A stretch of 64,000 bases of DNA from Limnoperna fortunei (GCA_944474755.1 OX104119.1:1116001-1180000), one strand, 5' to 3'. Positions 22,078 to 34,188 are shown, counted from the first letter of the stretch. Numbers and translations are program-made. The notes: a model not told the origin generated them from the sequence alone.

Positions 22078-23538
22078 ACTAGAGGCTCCCTGGATCTTGC
22101 AACGCTCACTTGAACCTGAAACCAAACAACCCTTTTTTATCAAGCTTTTCTTTGCTATAAGGAATTGCCCAACACTTCTGCAAAAGTCATTAATTTTGAC
22201 CTTTTAAGTGAAATAACTCCTATAAGCAGAAGCTTTTGATGCTTAGAGGGAGAAGGGAGGTTCACTTCAAATTTGCTGTACCTGTTATACTTTTTTAACT
22301 ATCAGTCGAAAACTCTCTTGACTCCCCCTCCCCCACCCCCCAATTTTCTATTTTAAGCAAACGTAGCTATGTACAGTAGGTAGTCAGGTGTCATGATTTG
22401 CACAATTTTGGTAGAGGACATCCTAAAGATGTGTGCAATGTTTCAAAGCAGTCCTTTAATGGGTAAAAGAGGAGAAGATTTTTTAAAATAAAGTAAAATT
22501 GATTAAAAAAATGTTCAAGGAGAATAATTCCTAAACGGTTCATCAGACAATTTTGACCCTAAGTCATTTTTGTAGCCCTCATAGAGTTTAATTAAGCAAT
22601 GCTAACTTTTTCTCTAGTTCTAATAATTTTAAGATTTTGAGGCAAAAATGTCAAAAATAATCAATTTTGACAATTAAAGGGCAATAACTCTTATAAGGAG
22701 TCCTCATACAACTTCAACCCAATGGAGTGTTTTGAAGAGCTTTTGATGCAGATGAAGGCATGTCTCTTGGGTTTTCCTGTATCTGTTATACTTTTTGAAC
22801 TATAAGCCAAAAATTGTATTTTGACCCCCCTCCCGTTCTTTTTTTAGCCATGGCGGCCACGTTGGTTCATCTGCTGCCATGGTTGGTGCAAACTTGGTTG
22901 AGGACATTTGACAGATGATGTGTACAAAGTTTCAAACCAGTACTTTCAGTGGTTTCAGAGGAGAAGATTTTAAAAAATCAATTAAAACTGATTAAAATAA
23001 ACAGTTGAGGGGGAATATCTCTTAAACGATTAATCAGACAATCTTGAATATAAGCCAATATTGTAGCCCTCATAGAGCAGAACAATTAAGCACTGCTTAC
23101 TTTTTCTCTAGTTCTAACAATTTTCAAGATTTTGAGGCAAAAATGTCAAAAATAATCAATTTCGACAATTAAAGGGCAATAACTCCTATAAGGGGTCATC
23201 ATACAACTTTGACCCAATGGAGTGTTCCGTACAGCTTTTGATGCTGATGAAGGCAAGTCCCTTCGGTTTTCCTGTATTTGTTATACTTTTTGAACTATAA
23301 GCCAAAAACTGTATTTTGACCTCCCTGTTCTATTTTTAGCCATGGTGGCCATGTTGGTTGGTCTGAGGCCATGATTTGTACAAACTTGGCAGAGGACATT
23401 TTACTGATGATGTGTGCAAAGTTTCAAAGCAATCCCTTCAGTGGTTTTGGAGGAGAAGATTTTTAAAGAAAGTTAATGACGACGACTGACGCCAAGTGAT
23501 TGGAATAGCTCACATGACCCTTCGGGTAAGGTGAGCTA
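22078..23538 (+). mobile_element. Hairpin-ended element, GGGCAATAACTCC core family
   Basis: Complete-looking non-autonomous copy. 5' end ACTAGAGGCTCCCTGG...GCTCACTTGAACCTGAAACC; core phrases GGGCAATAACTCYTATAAGGAGTCMTCATACAACTT (2 units), TTTTTCTCTAGTTCTAA-AATTTTCAAGATTTTGAGG and TAGCCATGGYGGCCAYGTTGGTT recur at ~470-500 bp. 3' module: GACGACGACTGACGCCAAGTGATTGGAATAGCTCACATGACCC-TTC-GGGTAAGGTGAGCTA. The 3' hairpin is shared with the CCATTTTGAATTTCC family although the core differs. Non-coding. Confidence 0.82.
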
Positions 23539-24111
23539 ATAATTTCCTGAAAAACAGTGTTTAATTATTCATACATGTAACTGGTAGTGTCATTGTTGAC
23601 AAAATCAGAAAGCTGATGTGTATAAATTCTTAAAAGGATTCTGCTAAAAATGGTACTCTGGATAGTGCAGAGAATATCTTAAATAATGCAGATTTCCATT
23701 TTTATCAGAATAAATACAAAAATTACCAACTTTGCTTTTTGATTATAAATGTTGTTAAAAAAACAAATTATGTGTTAAGTATAAGTTAAGAGGCAAGGAA
23801 ATATATACATGCAACACAGTATATAGAAAAACCAAAAAATACTTATATAACAAGGATATTTTTAGCTCTCCCCATCATATTTGATGAAAGGATTTGAAAA
23901 ACTGATAGCTACCGAAATCAATTTAGTGAGGCATCAGAAAGGCACACTAGAATCATTTTTATACCTAATTAATAAGGGAACACCATTTGATGTTGACAGG
24001 AGGCCTGGCAGTTTTTTCTTGCATAGTTTCCAGGCTTTGTAAGGGGGTGGAGGGGAAGAGAAAGTCAAGTGCTCCAACTAGAACTTGAGGGGAGAGGGCT
24101 GAAGATCTCAG
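23539..24111. other. No gene seen
   Basis: Short AT-rich gap between two tandem-core elements, no supported feature. Confidence 0.5.
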
Positions 24112-26510
24112 ACTAGAGGCTCCCAGGAGCCTGTATCGCTCACCTGAACCTGAAACCAAACAACCCTTTTTATCCAGCTTAACTTTGCTATAAGGAATTG
24201 CCCAACACTTCTGCAAAAATCATTAATTTTGACCTTTTAAGGGAAATAACTCCTATAAGGAGGATCTTTTGATTGTTAGAGGGAGAAGGGAGGTTCACTT
24301 CAAACTTGCTGTACCTGTTATACTTTTTTTAACTATCAGTCGAAAACTCTCTTGACACCCCCCCCCCCCCTTTTTCCTTTTTTCTATTTTAATCCAACGT
24401 AGCTATGAAGGTAGTCAGGTGTCATGGTTTGCACAATTTTGGTAGAGGACATCCTAAAGATGATGTGTGCAATGTTTCAAAGCAGTCCTTTCATTGGTTT
24501 AAGAGGAGATTTTTTTAAATCAAGTAAAATTGATTAAAAAAATGTTCAAGGAGAATAATTCCTAAACGGTTCATCACAATCTTGACCCTAAAGTCATTTT
24601 TGTAGCCCTCATAGAGCAGAACAATTAAGCAATGCTAACTTTTTCTCTAGTTCTAATAATTTTCAAGATTTGGAGGCAAAAATGTCAAAAATAATCAATT
24701 TCGACAATTAAAGGGCAATAACTCCTATAAGGAGTCATCATACAACTTTGACCCAATGGAGTGTTTTGTAGAGCTTTAGATGCTGAAGAAGGAAGGTCTC
24801 TTCGGTTTTCCTTCATCTGTTATACTTTTTGAACTGTAAGCAAACCAGAGGCTCTTAAGAGCCTGTATCGCTCACCTGATTTTATAGGCAATGAAGGTGG
24901 CATTTCCTGATGTTAAAGTAAGTCCTGTAATTTTCAATAAACTTAAATAGGACCATCCAAACAATATTACTAGAAAGCTTTGTTTCATTGGTTAACCGGT
25001 TGTATAGAGAAGATTTTTTTTATTTGCCCATAGGGTCCTATGATAAACTAAGTCTTGCGGAGGTGGGGGCCATTTTGAATTTTCAATTGCCATAAAAAAC
25101 ATAAACTTTATAGAGGACCATCCAAACAATATTGCTAGTAAGTTTTTGTTTCCATTTATTAACCGGTTTCAGAGAAGAAGGCTTTTGAAAACTTTTTCCC
25201 TTAGGGTCCTATGTTAAACTAAGTCCTGCGGTAGCGACAATTTTGAATTTTCCAATTGCCATAAAAAACATAAACTTTATAGAGGACCATCCAAACAATA
25301 TTGCTGGTAAGTTTTTGTTTCCATTGATTAACCGGTTTCAGAGAAGAAGCCTTTAAAAACTTTTTCCCATAGGGTCCTATGTTAAACTAAGTCCTGCAGT
25401 AGCGGCCATTTTGAATTTTCTAATTGCCATAAAAAACATAAACTTTATAGAGGACTATCCAAACAATATTGTTAGTAAGTTTTGTTTTGATTGGTTAAAC
25501 GGTTTCAGAGAAGAAGCCCTTTTAAACTTTTTTCTCATAGGGTCGAATGTTAAACCAAGTCCTACGGTGGCGGCCATTTTGAATTTCCGATTGGGATAAA
25601 AAACATTAACTTTATAGAGGACCATCCAAACAATATTGCTAGTAAGTTTTGTTTCCATTGGTTGACCGGTTTCAGAAAAGAAGCCTTTCAAACTTTTTCC
25701 CATAGGGTCCAATGTTAAATTAAGTCCTGCAGTGCCAGCCATTTTGAATTTCCAATTGCCATAAAAAACACAAACTTTATAGAGGACCATCCTAACAATA
25801 TTGCTAGTAAGTTTTTGTTTCCATTGATTAACCGGTTTCAGAGAAGAAGCCTTTTAAAACTTTTTCCCATAGGGTTCTATGCTAAACTAAGTCCTTTGGT
25901 GGCGGCCATTTTGAATTTCCAATTCCCATCAAAAACACAAACTTTATAGAGGACCATCCACACAATATTGCTAATAAGTTTTGTTTTGATTGCTTAAACG
26001 GTTTCAGAGAAGAAGACCTATTTAACTTTTTCCCCTTGGGTCCTATGTTAAACTAAGTCTTGAGGTGGTGGCCATATTGGTTTACCAATCAAAATAAAGA
26101 ACACAACCTTTGTAAAGGTCCATCCAATATAAATTATGGCCAAGTTTGGTTTCAATTGGCCAAGTGGTTTCAGAGAAGAAGATTAAAATGTAAAAAGTTT
26201 ACAGACGCCGCCGCCGCCGCCGACGGACGCAAAGTGATAACAATAGCTCACCTGACCCAAAAGGTGAGGCTAAAAACTGTATTTTGACCCCCTGTTTTAT
26301 TTTTAGCCATGGCGGCCATGTTGGTTGGTCTGAGGCCATGATTTGGGCAAACTTGGTAGAGGGCATTTTACTGATATGTATGCAAAGTTTCAAAGCAATC
26401 CCTTTAGTGGTTTTGGAGGAGAAGATTTTTTAAGAAAAGTTAACGACGACAACGACGACGGGCGACGACAGACGCCAAGTGATGGCAATAGCTGACCTCA
26501 AAAGGTGTAA
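24112..26510 (+). mobile_element. GGGCAATAACTCC-family element split by a nested insertion
   Basis: 5' part 24112-24843 (ACTAGAGGCTCCCAGGAGCCTGTATCGCTCACCTGAACC...) runs in register with the copy at 22078 until TTTTTGAACTGTAAGCAA. It resumes at 26272 with AAAAACTGTATTTTGACCCCCTGTT, exactly where the homologous copy continues after GAACTATAAGCC. The rest runs to the 3' module (GACGACAGACGCCAAGTGATGGCAATAGC, end ~26510). The inserted 24844-26271 block is a complete element of the other family. Confidence 0.88.
24844..26271 (+). mobile_element. CCATTTTGAATTTCC-family element nested in another
   Basis: Starts ACCAGAGGCTCTTAAGAGCCT (perfect 16-bp palindrome AGGCTCTTAAGAGCCT) then GTATCGCTCACCTGA. 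About eight ~165-bp units follow, then the CCATATTGGTTTACCAATC unit, GCCAAGTTTGGTTTC, (GCC)n near 26208-26222, GACGGACGCAAAGTGATAACAATAGCTCACCTGACCCAAAAGGTGAGGCT. The 3' hairpin is shortened. Insertion was into an A run of the host element, consistent with an AA/TT target. Confidence 0.88.
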
Positions 26511-28756
26511 TTAAACACAATAAATATGCATGGAAAGGTCACACTACAATCATTTTTACACCTAAGGAAACAACCATTTGATTTTGACAGGAGGCCTGGC
26601 AGTTTTTGTAAATAAATATTTATACGTTTTATGTTTTTTGGTTGGAAAAAATCTGGCCTCTTCCACTTAGTAATTAAAAAAATATTAATTTTCTGTCCCA
26701 TTAATTAAAAGGTAAATTCTCTCATCTTCATTAAATCAGGTGCTACATCCAAGGACATTTTTGCACTGCGCATGAGTCAAGATTCTTAATCTGAACAACT
26801 AGAATCTTAGAAAGTATATGTAACAAAAATTATAACGCCACATTGAAAAATAAATTTTCTTACCTCGAAAAATTTGAAAATAAATATTCTGACCTGACCT
26901 AAACTGCCAGCAGCTTATTCAGAACAGCAACAGATCACGGGGCTTGTTACAAACAAAAATTATACAGAGATACTTCTTGAACAACATTGGAGGTTGGAAA
27001 GCATGCTATTTTTGGACTTGTTGCCATCCTAATGGAAGTATGAGACCTCTTGTATTATACACGTAGGAGTAACAGAGAAACTGAAAACTTTTCGTTACAA
27101 GCCTGATTGTGAACAGCTATTGCTAAGCCTCTCCTTATGTATACTGTATGGACTTAAAAATCCATAATATACACCTTTTCGTTTATCTCTATACCATATC
27201 CCTCAAAAATTGTTAGTCTCTTATAGTCAGTAAAGGTAAATGTGCAGGCAAATGAATCATCATAAATAAAAAAATTTGTTTTAATTTCTTACTTCTGCTT
27301 CTATCAATAAAGCACACAACTGGCGGGAAATTTCAATCTCTTCCAGTAAAAATTCACTCATGGGCAGCTTGTTCATTCTTAATTTGTACAATGTTAATGC
27401 ATACTTTGTAAGCATGGCAATTTTACAAATACGTAAATAGCTACAAATAAGAACTGTTTAAAAAAATGATTAACAGATAATTAAATTTAGGAATAATAGT
27501 AAACTAGCTTTGAAAGAGAAATATTTGATAAATATACAAAAAAAGTGTTGACCAGAGCACATTTTCCTGAAATGCAGTAGCGCTTCATGATGAAAATGTG
27601 CTCGGTCAACGATTTCATACGTCAATTAAACTTCAAAATTAATGCATTTAATTCTTATATTTACATACTATTTCTTCCTAGGCAGAACACTGATAATAGG
27701 TAGATCAGAAGCTTGTTAATTTGGGGGAAATCTGTCAATTTTTAAGGTATCGGTTGCCAAAAAAATGTTAGAAATGTTTACAGAAAAAAACTTTCTGGAC
27801 AATAACTCAAAAAGTGTGCATTTGATTTCAATGAAAATTTAGGATATCATTAAATCTCAGGTGGGTAATATTATAATTTGATAAAAAATGTTAGAAATTC
27901 ATCCAAAAAAGTTCAGCATAATGTACATCTATCGAAACATGTCAAGACATTATTTAAGCACTAAGAGAATATGAAGTATATGTCTGTCAAAACAAGTTAT
28001 GTTTTTAGTTTAAATGAAAGATTAAATTTCCCTGTTGTATACTACTTTATAACATACACTTTTATAAGAAAACTATTACCACATACATATGATTAAACAA
28101 ACCTTGTATAACAATATCCTGTTTCCCAAAGTACTTATATGACCCATGTAATATTTTTATGGCGGTTCTACAAATATTCTCATTTGGTCATTTCACAGAA
28201 CTACATGTATATATCCCACCATTGTTCTGTGAAAGCTCCAGGCATACAAGTTTATCACCTTAAAAAGGTTCTACACTTAACAGCAACACTGATCTGAAAT
28301 ATATGAACAAAACATAATTATTTCACTTTTAACATAGACAAGATGTACACATATGTATTCAGTATACTATTTTAAAAGTTAGATACCTTTAAAGAGATAA
28401 AGAAATTCCCACTAATGAACATTGTTATTTCTTAATGAACATTGCTATTGCTAATGTAAAAGTTCAGAATCTTGAGTGGTCAAATTTTCCAAGGCCTGGG
28501 TATCTCATAAGCAGGCTAATAAATATATCATAAACTTACTTGGTTCATGGCATTAGTGAGGTGCAAGTTCAGCCATACATGTGTACATTGTATAATCTTC
28601 CATGTATATGTCATGTATTTACTGATGACCCCACATTCCTTTAATACACGTAGGTTCACAAATAGTAATTGAGCTTCCTGTTACATGTAGGTCAAGCTTA
28701 ATATAAAACTACATTGTACAATGCTGAATCACCAGATCACACATTAAAATTTAAAG
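26511..28756. other. No gene seen
   Basis: 2.2 kb without recognised genes. Only the hairpin at 27547-27610 stands out. Confidence 0.5.
27547..27610. repeat. Hairpin with ~20-bp arms
   Basis: GTTGACCAGAGCACATTTTC (27547-27566) pairs with 27592-27610 apart from one bulged A; the loop is 25 nt. A small fold-back of unknown origin. Confidence 0.75.
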
Positions 28757-29152
28757 ACCAGAGGCTCTCAAAAACCTGTATCGCTCACCTAATTTTATTG
28801 GCAACTAGATATCAGTGCGATTGTATCCATCACTCTGGGCCTGCTGACCTTGAGGTCAAGGTCAAAGGTCATCAACCATGGTATATGACACATACACGTA
28901 TCTCTGATATTATCTACATAAATACCAAATATGTGAAAACATTATTTTAAAGAAGACCATCCAAACAATATTGGTATAGGTAGTAAGTTTCCATTGGTTA
29001 ACCAGTTTCAGAGAAGATGCATGTTTAAACTTTTTTTTCCTTAGGGTCCTATGTTAAGTCCTGCGATGTTGCAATTGGCCATTTTGATCTTAAACATAAA
29101 CTTTATAGAGGACCATCTAATCAATATTGTTAGTAAGTTTTGTTTCCATTGC
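28757..29152 (+). repeat. 5' fragment of a tandem-core element
   Basis: Begins ACCAGAGGCTCTCAAAAACCTGTATCGCTCACCTAATTTTATTGGCAA (decayed palindrome). It carries a unique segment with GACCTTGAGGTCAAGGTCAAAGGTCATC, then one to two core units (AGACCATCCAAACAATATTGG, GGTTAACCAGTTTCAGAGAAG). It stops near 29152. The AGGTCA-rich segment is not in the other copies of this family and resembles the 146-bp array unit and the 34-36 kb element. Confidence 0.75.
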
Positions 29153-29250
29153 AGTCTTCATGCTAAACTTTTTTGGTCACAGGCCAACTGTGCTTGTACC
29201 TAAAGAATTTTACAGGCCCTCAAGAAAATTAACAAGCCCAAATATTTTAT

Positions 29251-29517
29251 GGGGCCTCGGTGGCCGAATGGTTAAGGTAGTTCGTCTACTATTGATCACG
29301 TGGTCTGTCAACACTGAGGTTGCTGGTTTGAGTCTCAATGCGGGCAGTGTGTACTCGATTCCAATCTTAATTGACAAGATTGCCAGTTTTCCTACCGCAG
29401 GTCGGTGGTTTTCTCCGGGTACTCCGGCTTCCTTCCCCGATAAAAACCGGATGCCATGAAATAGATGAAAAATTGCTGAAAGTGGCGGTAAACACCAAAA
29501 CAAACAAACCAGAGGCT
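29251..29517 (+). repeat. tRNA-derived SINE, full length
   Basis: tRNA-like head from GGGGCCTCGG with Pol III A box TGGCCGAATGG (29261-29271, exact fit to TRGYNNARNGG) and B box GGTTTGAGTCT (29325-29335, near GGTTCRANNCC). The head looks Ser/Leu-tRNA-like. The body has ACTCGATTCCAATCTTAATTGAC, CCGGGTACTCCGGCTTCCTTCCCC, GATGCCATGAAATAGATG and AATTGCTGAAAGTGGCGGTAAAC; it ends in a CAAAACAAACAA tail. Related copies: 15636, 48026 (minus), 57294 and 63019. SINEs are mobilised by LINE machinery. Confidence 0.9.
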
Positions 29518-31116
29518 CTTAAGAGCCTGTATTGCTCACCTGATTTTATAGGCAATAAAGATGGCATTTCCCTGATGTTAAAGTAAGTCCTGTAATTTTC
29601 AATAAACTTTAAATAGGACCATCCAAACAATATTACTAGAAAGCTTTGTTTCATTGGTTAACCGGTTGTATACAGAAGATTTTTTTTATTTGCCCATAGG
29701 GTCCTATGTTAAACCAAGTCCTGCGGTGGCGGCCATTTTGAATTTCCGATTGGGATGAAAAAGATCAACTTTATAGAGGACCATCCAAACAATATTGCTA
29801 GTAAGTTTTGTTTCCATTGGTTGACCGGTTTCAGAAAAGAAGCCTTTCAAACTTTTTCCCATAGGGTCCTATGTTAAATTAAGTCCTGCGGCGGTGGCGG
29901 CCATTTTTAATTTCCAATTGCCATAAAAAACATAAACTTTATAAAGGACCATCCAAACAATATTGCTAGTAAGTTTTTGTTTCAAATTGATTAACCGGTT
30001 TCAGAGAAGAAGCCTTTAAAAACTTTTTCCCATAGAGTCCTATGTTAAACTAAGTCCTGCGGTAGTGGCCATTTTGAACTTCCAATTGCCATAAAAAACA
30101 CAAACTTTATAGAGGACCATCCAAACAATATTGCTAGTAAGTTTTTGTTTCCATTGATTAACTGGTTTCAGAGAAGAAGCCTTTAAAAACTTTTTCCCAT
30201 AGGGTCCTATGTTAAACTAAGTCCTGCGGTAGCGGCCATTTTGAATTTTCAATTGCCATAAAAAACATAAACTTTATAGAGGACTATCCAAACAATATTG
30301 CTAGTAAGTTTTGTTTTGATTGGTTAAACGGTTTCAGAGAAGAAGCCCTTTTAAACTTTTTTCTCATAGGGTCGAATGTTAAACCAAGTCCTGCGGTGGC
30401 GGCCATTTTGAATTTCCGATTGGGATGAAAAAGATCAACTTTATAGAGGACCATCCAAACAATATTGCTAGTAAGTTTTGTTTCCATTGGTTGACCGGTT
30501 TCAGAAAAGAAGCCTTTCAAACTTTTTCCCATAGGGTCCTATGTTAAATTAAGTCCTGCGGTGGCAGCCATTTTGAATTTCCAATTGCCATAAAAAACAC
30601 AAACTTTATAGAGGACCATCCAAACAATATTGCTAGTAAGTTTTTGTTTCCATTGGTTGACCGGTTTCAGAGAAGAAGCCTTTTAAAACTTTTTCCCATA
30701 GGGTTCTATGTTAAACTAAGTCCTGCGGTGGCGGCCATTTTGAATTTCCAATTGCCATCAAAAACACAAACTTTATAGAGGACCATCGAAACAATATTGC
30801 TAGTAAGTTTTGTTTTGATTGGTTAAACGGTTTCAGAGAAGAAGCCCTTTTTAACTTTTTTTCCCATAGGGTCTTATGTTAAACTAAGTCTTGAGGTGGC
30901 GGCCATATTGGTTTACCAATCAAAATAAAAAACATAAACTTTGTAAAGGTCCATCCAATGAACATTATGGCCAAGTTTGGTTTCAATTGGCCAAGTGGTT
31001 TCAGAGAAGAAGATTAAAATGTAAAAAGTTTACAGACGCCGACGACGACGACGACGACGCCGACGGACGCAAAGTGATAACAATAGCTCACCTGACCCTT
31101 TGGGTCAGGTGAGCTA
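29518..31116 (+). mobile_element. Complete CCATTTTGAATTTCC-family element with perfect terminal hairpin
   Basis: Inserted directly at the SINE tail. 5' ACCAGAGGCTCTTAAGAGCCT palindrome, GTATTGCTCACCTGATTTTATAGGCAATAAAG; about nine core units of ~165 bp; last unit CCATATTGGTTTACCAATC; then GCCGACGACGACGACGACGACGCCGACGG (31037-31065), CGCAAAGTGATAACAA, and a perfect 15-bp stem TAGCTCACCTGACCC-TTT-GGGTCAGGTGAGCTA (31084-31116). The 5' GCTCACCTGA and 3' TCAGGTGAGC are subterminal inverted repeats. Best reference copy of the family in this window. No ORF of its own; short open frames are by-products of the repeat. Confidence 0.9.
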
Positions 31117-31577
31117 AAAAAACCAAATATTTCATGCAAATTTTTAAAGTGTCAATACTCAGAAATATTCAGTAAAGTTGATAAAAGTTTTCTATGGGTT
31201 TATTTTAAAGAGTTTAACTTAAATTATTGATGATACATACTACTCAATGAAAGACCAGGACAGTTTGATTAACTTCTTTTATCCAACATTTCCATAAATA
31301 TTCAACAATACAATGAAAAAGAATCTACTGCCACCATATTGTCAAAAAATAAATGTTTCTTTGTTATCACCATTTTCACAGTATTTGTGCTATTTGTGTT
31401 GTACTTGGGTCAAAAAATAAATATTAAGATAGCTCATTGTTGATACATTATTTGGAAAGTAAAATACCTAAGGACATAAGCCACAATTTTTTCTGTGTAA
31501 GAACCCTTGTGAAAAATGTTATGATAAGCCCAATTTTATACAGAATCTTGTGTTGCAGACAGTGAGACACTAAAAAA
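31117..31577. other. No gene seen
   Basis: AT-rich gap between two elements. Confidence 0.5.
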
Positions 31578-32740
31578 ACTAGAGGTCCCAGGAGCTTGTA
31601 TCGCTCACCAGAACCTGAAACCAAACAACCCTTTTTTATCCAGCTTTTCTTTGCTATACGGAATTGCCCAACACTTCTGCAAAAATCATTAATTTTGACC
31701 TTTTAAGGGAATTAACTCCTATAAGAAGGAGCTTTTGATGCTTAGAGGGAGAAGGGAAGTTCACTTCAAAGTTGCTGTACCTGTTATACTATCAGTCGAA
31801 AACTCTCTTGACTCCCCCCTCCCCCCCATATTCTATTTTAAGCTAACGTAGCTATATAGGTAGTCAGGTGTCATGATTTGCACAATTTTGGTAGAGGACG
31901 TCCTAAAGATGATGTGTGCAAATGCAATGTTTCAAGGCAGTCCTTTAATTGCTTAAAGAGGAGAAGATTTTTTAAAATCAAGTAAAATTGATTAAAAAAA
32001 TGTTCAAGGAGAATAATTCCTAAACGGTTCATCAGACAATCTTGACCTTTAAGTCATTTTTGTAGCCCTCATAGAGCAGAACAATTAAGCAATGCTAACT
32101 TTTTCTTGTTCTAATAATTTTCAAGATTTTGAGGCAAAAATTTAAAAAATAATCAATTTCGACAATTAAAGGGCAATAACTCCTATAAGGAGTCATCATA
32201 CAACTTCAACCCAATGGAGTGTTTCCTAGAGCTTTTGATGCAGATGAAGGCATGTCTCTTCGGTTTTCCTGTATCTGTTACACTTTTTTAAATATAAGCC
32301 AAAAACTGTATTTTACCCACCCCCCCGCCCCTTTCCGTCCTATTTTTAGCCATGGTGGCAATGTTGGTTAATCTGCAGCCATGGTTGGTGCAAACTTGGT
32401 TTAAGACATTTGACAGATGATGTGTAAAAAGTTTCAAAGCAGTAGTTTCAGTTGTTTCAGAGGAGATTTTAAAAAATCAATTAAAACCGATTTAAAAAAA
32501 ACAGTTCAAGGGGAATTACTCTTTAACGGTTAATCAGACAATCTTGACCCTTAGTCATTTTTCTAGTCCTCATAGAGCAGAACAATTAAGCTATGCTAAT
32601 TTTTTCTCTAGTTCTAATAATTATCCAGATTTTGAGGCAAAAATGGCAAAAATCATCAATTTTTGACAATTAAAGGGCAATAACTCCTACAAGGAGTCAT
32701 CATACTTTAACCCAATCGGATGTTTTGTAGAGCATTGAAT
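31578..32740 (+). mobile_element. GGGCAATAACTCC-family element, 3' truncated
   Basis: 5' ACTAGAGGTCCCAGGAGCTTGTATCGCTCACCAGAACCTGAAACC, followed by the same order of core blocks as at 22078 (CTTAGAGGGAGAAGG, TAGAGGACGTCCTAAAGATGATG, GGGCAATAACTCCTATAAGGAGTCATC). The second unit stops at TGTTTTGTAGAGC near 32735, and the GAC microsatellite and 3' hairpin are absent. Confidence 0.8.
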
Positions 32741-33410
32741 AATACATTTTGTAGAAGAAAAACCATTTTTAAGTTTTATGGTCAAATTTCGGCAAAAAGT
32801 TCATGGACACCCATACTTTTTTCTCCATTTTTATGTAATTTAGCATTATATATGTTTAATGCCTCATATATGAAATTTTAAGTGAAAGAAAGATTTTTAA
32901 AAAAAATTTTGATGTCTCTCCTGTTTGGTTACTTTTGCACAGGCCATCCAATTGGATAATGACCTCTTTGCACCCCATGGCTCTGAGTCAAAGCTAAGAA
33001 GTTGTCTTCTTCAAATCTGATGCTGTCAATTTTCCAGCTTTTTGATTTAAATACTATTAAATATTGTTTGTTTTCTGAATAAAATTTAGTGATTTAGAAA
33101 TGAAACTAATATGTACATGTATTGTTAACTTAATGTTTGATTTGTTACGTCTGTTACTGAAAGTTGTTGAGTTGATGTGGAAATTTCAAAATTTCATGGG
33201 ATAACCCTTCTATCATGTCTATGCCTTTTAAACTTATTGTTCGTTAGTTTTTTCAGACTTATAAATCTATGATGTTCTTTACAATGCAGCTGAGTAGTTG
33301 TACATATTAGTGGCATATGGCATAAAATTAGAAAAAAAATTGGGGACCCATTTGAAAAAGTATAAAATTATCCCTGATATATCATTATAATACTGACATT
33401 TTGCTAACTT
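32741..33410. other. No gene seen
   Basis: AT-rich sequence before the gypsy fragment. No gag or LTR could be recognised in it. Confidence 0.45.
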
Positions 33411-33990
33411 TTGCTAAAAGTAACCATCTCTAAGAAATCATGGCAATGCATATGTAAAGATCATGAAGATGTTGCTAACATTAAATTATTGACCATAAAT
33501 CAAATAAATGTAGATTATGGGAGACTTAATTCTGTAACGAAGAAAGATGCCTTTTCTTTACCTAGAATCCAAGATCGTTTAGACACAGTAGCTGGTGCTA
33601 CAGTGTTCAGTACTTTTGACTTAACTGTGGATTCCATCGAATACCCATCAAGCATGAATATATACCATATACCAAAAACCGCTTTTCTGACTAAATATGG
33701 AATTTTTTATTTTGAATACAAGACCCTTCCCAAGGGATTATGTAATGGACCTCCAACCTGTCAAAGATTGATGGAGTTGGTTTTAAATGGCAAATTTGCC
33801 TTATTTATTTGGATGATATTTTTGTTTTTGGATCCAGTTTTATTAAACATATTAAGAGACTGGAAATGGTTTTATAAAGAATTTTAGACGCTGGTCTTAA
33901 ACTTAAACCTGAAAAATGTCAAATTCTAAAATCCCAAGTAACCTTTTTAGACATCTGGTAGCTTAAAGGTGTTACAACCAAATCTTGACT
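33411..33990 (+). pseudogene. Ty3/gypsy reverse transcriptase fragment
   Basis: Fragment of an LTR-retrotransposon pol. Motifs in order: VDYGRLNSVTKKDAFSLPRI (RT motif 1-2), VFSTFDL (motif A Asp), IPKTAFLTKYGIFYFEYKTLPKG (motif B approach), LCNGPPTCQRLMELVL; then in the neighbouring frame CLIYLDDIFVFG (motif C, YLDD at ~33799-33810), FIKHIKRLEMV, ILDAGLKLKPEKCQILKSQVTFL. A frameshift near 33797 and TAA at 33885 break it. The stretch after motif A is abnormal (VDSIEYPSS instead of the usual SGYWQ-type sequence). No LTR, protease or integrase nearby, so an orphan relic. Confidence 0.85.
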
Positions 33991-34060
33991 AGCAATAAAA
34001 AACTAGAGAAAGTGCAGGAACGAGCACTTCGTTTTGTGTATGAGGATTATAACTGGTCAT
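33990..34060 (+). pseudogene. Short LINE C-terminal fragment fused to gypsy relic
   Basis: Reads KLEKVQERALRFVYEDYN, a motif diagnostic of the post-RT region in Jockey/CR1-type LINEs (compare KLEKVQKRSARFITSNYHD in the fragment at 55825-56496). It directly follows the gypsy-like GVTT segment, so two unrelated retroelements are joined within a few bases near AAAAAACTAGAGAAAGTGCAG. Confidence 0.6.
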
Positions 34061-34188
34061 AAAATGGTTTACTACACACCAGCTGGGCATCCAAAGTTCA
34101 GTGTTTTAGTGGCCCAGATTTGATTTTTACATGGCTTAGGCATCTGACTACCAGTTTAATTTGAAGTCTGCATTGGCTTCCTTTTTTT

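Noticed and set aside
25455..25790. 111-codon minus frame with internal repeats
   Set aside because: Each ~165-bp core unit is 55 codons, so the repeat stays open by period; similar frames at 30284-30532 and 5806-6000 have the same cause.
29251..29350. Functional tRNA gene
   Set aside because: A and B boxes are present but the cloverleaf is not maintained and a SINE body and tail follow; it is a SINE head.
29127..29654. Overlapping open frames on both strands around 29.1-29.65 kb
   Set aside because: They lie over the SINE and the start of the adjacent element; coding on both strands is a by-product of a GC-richer SINE.
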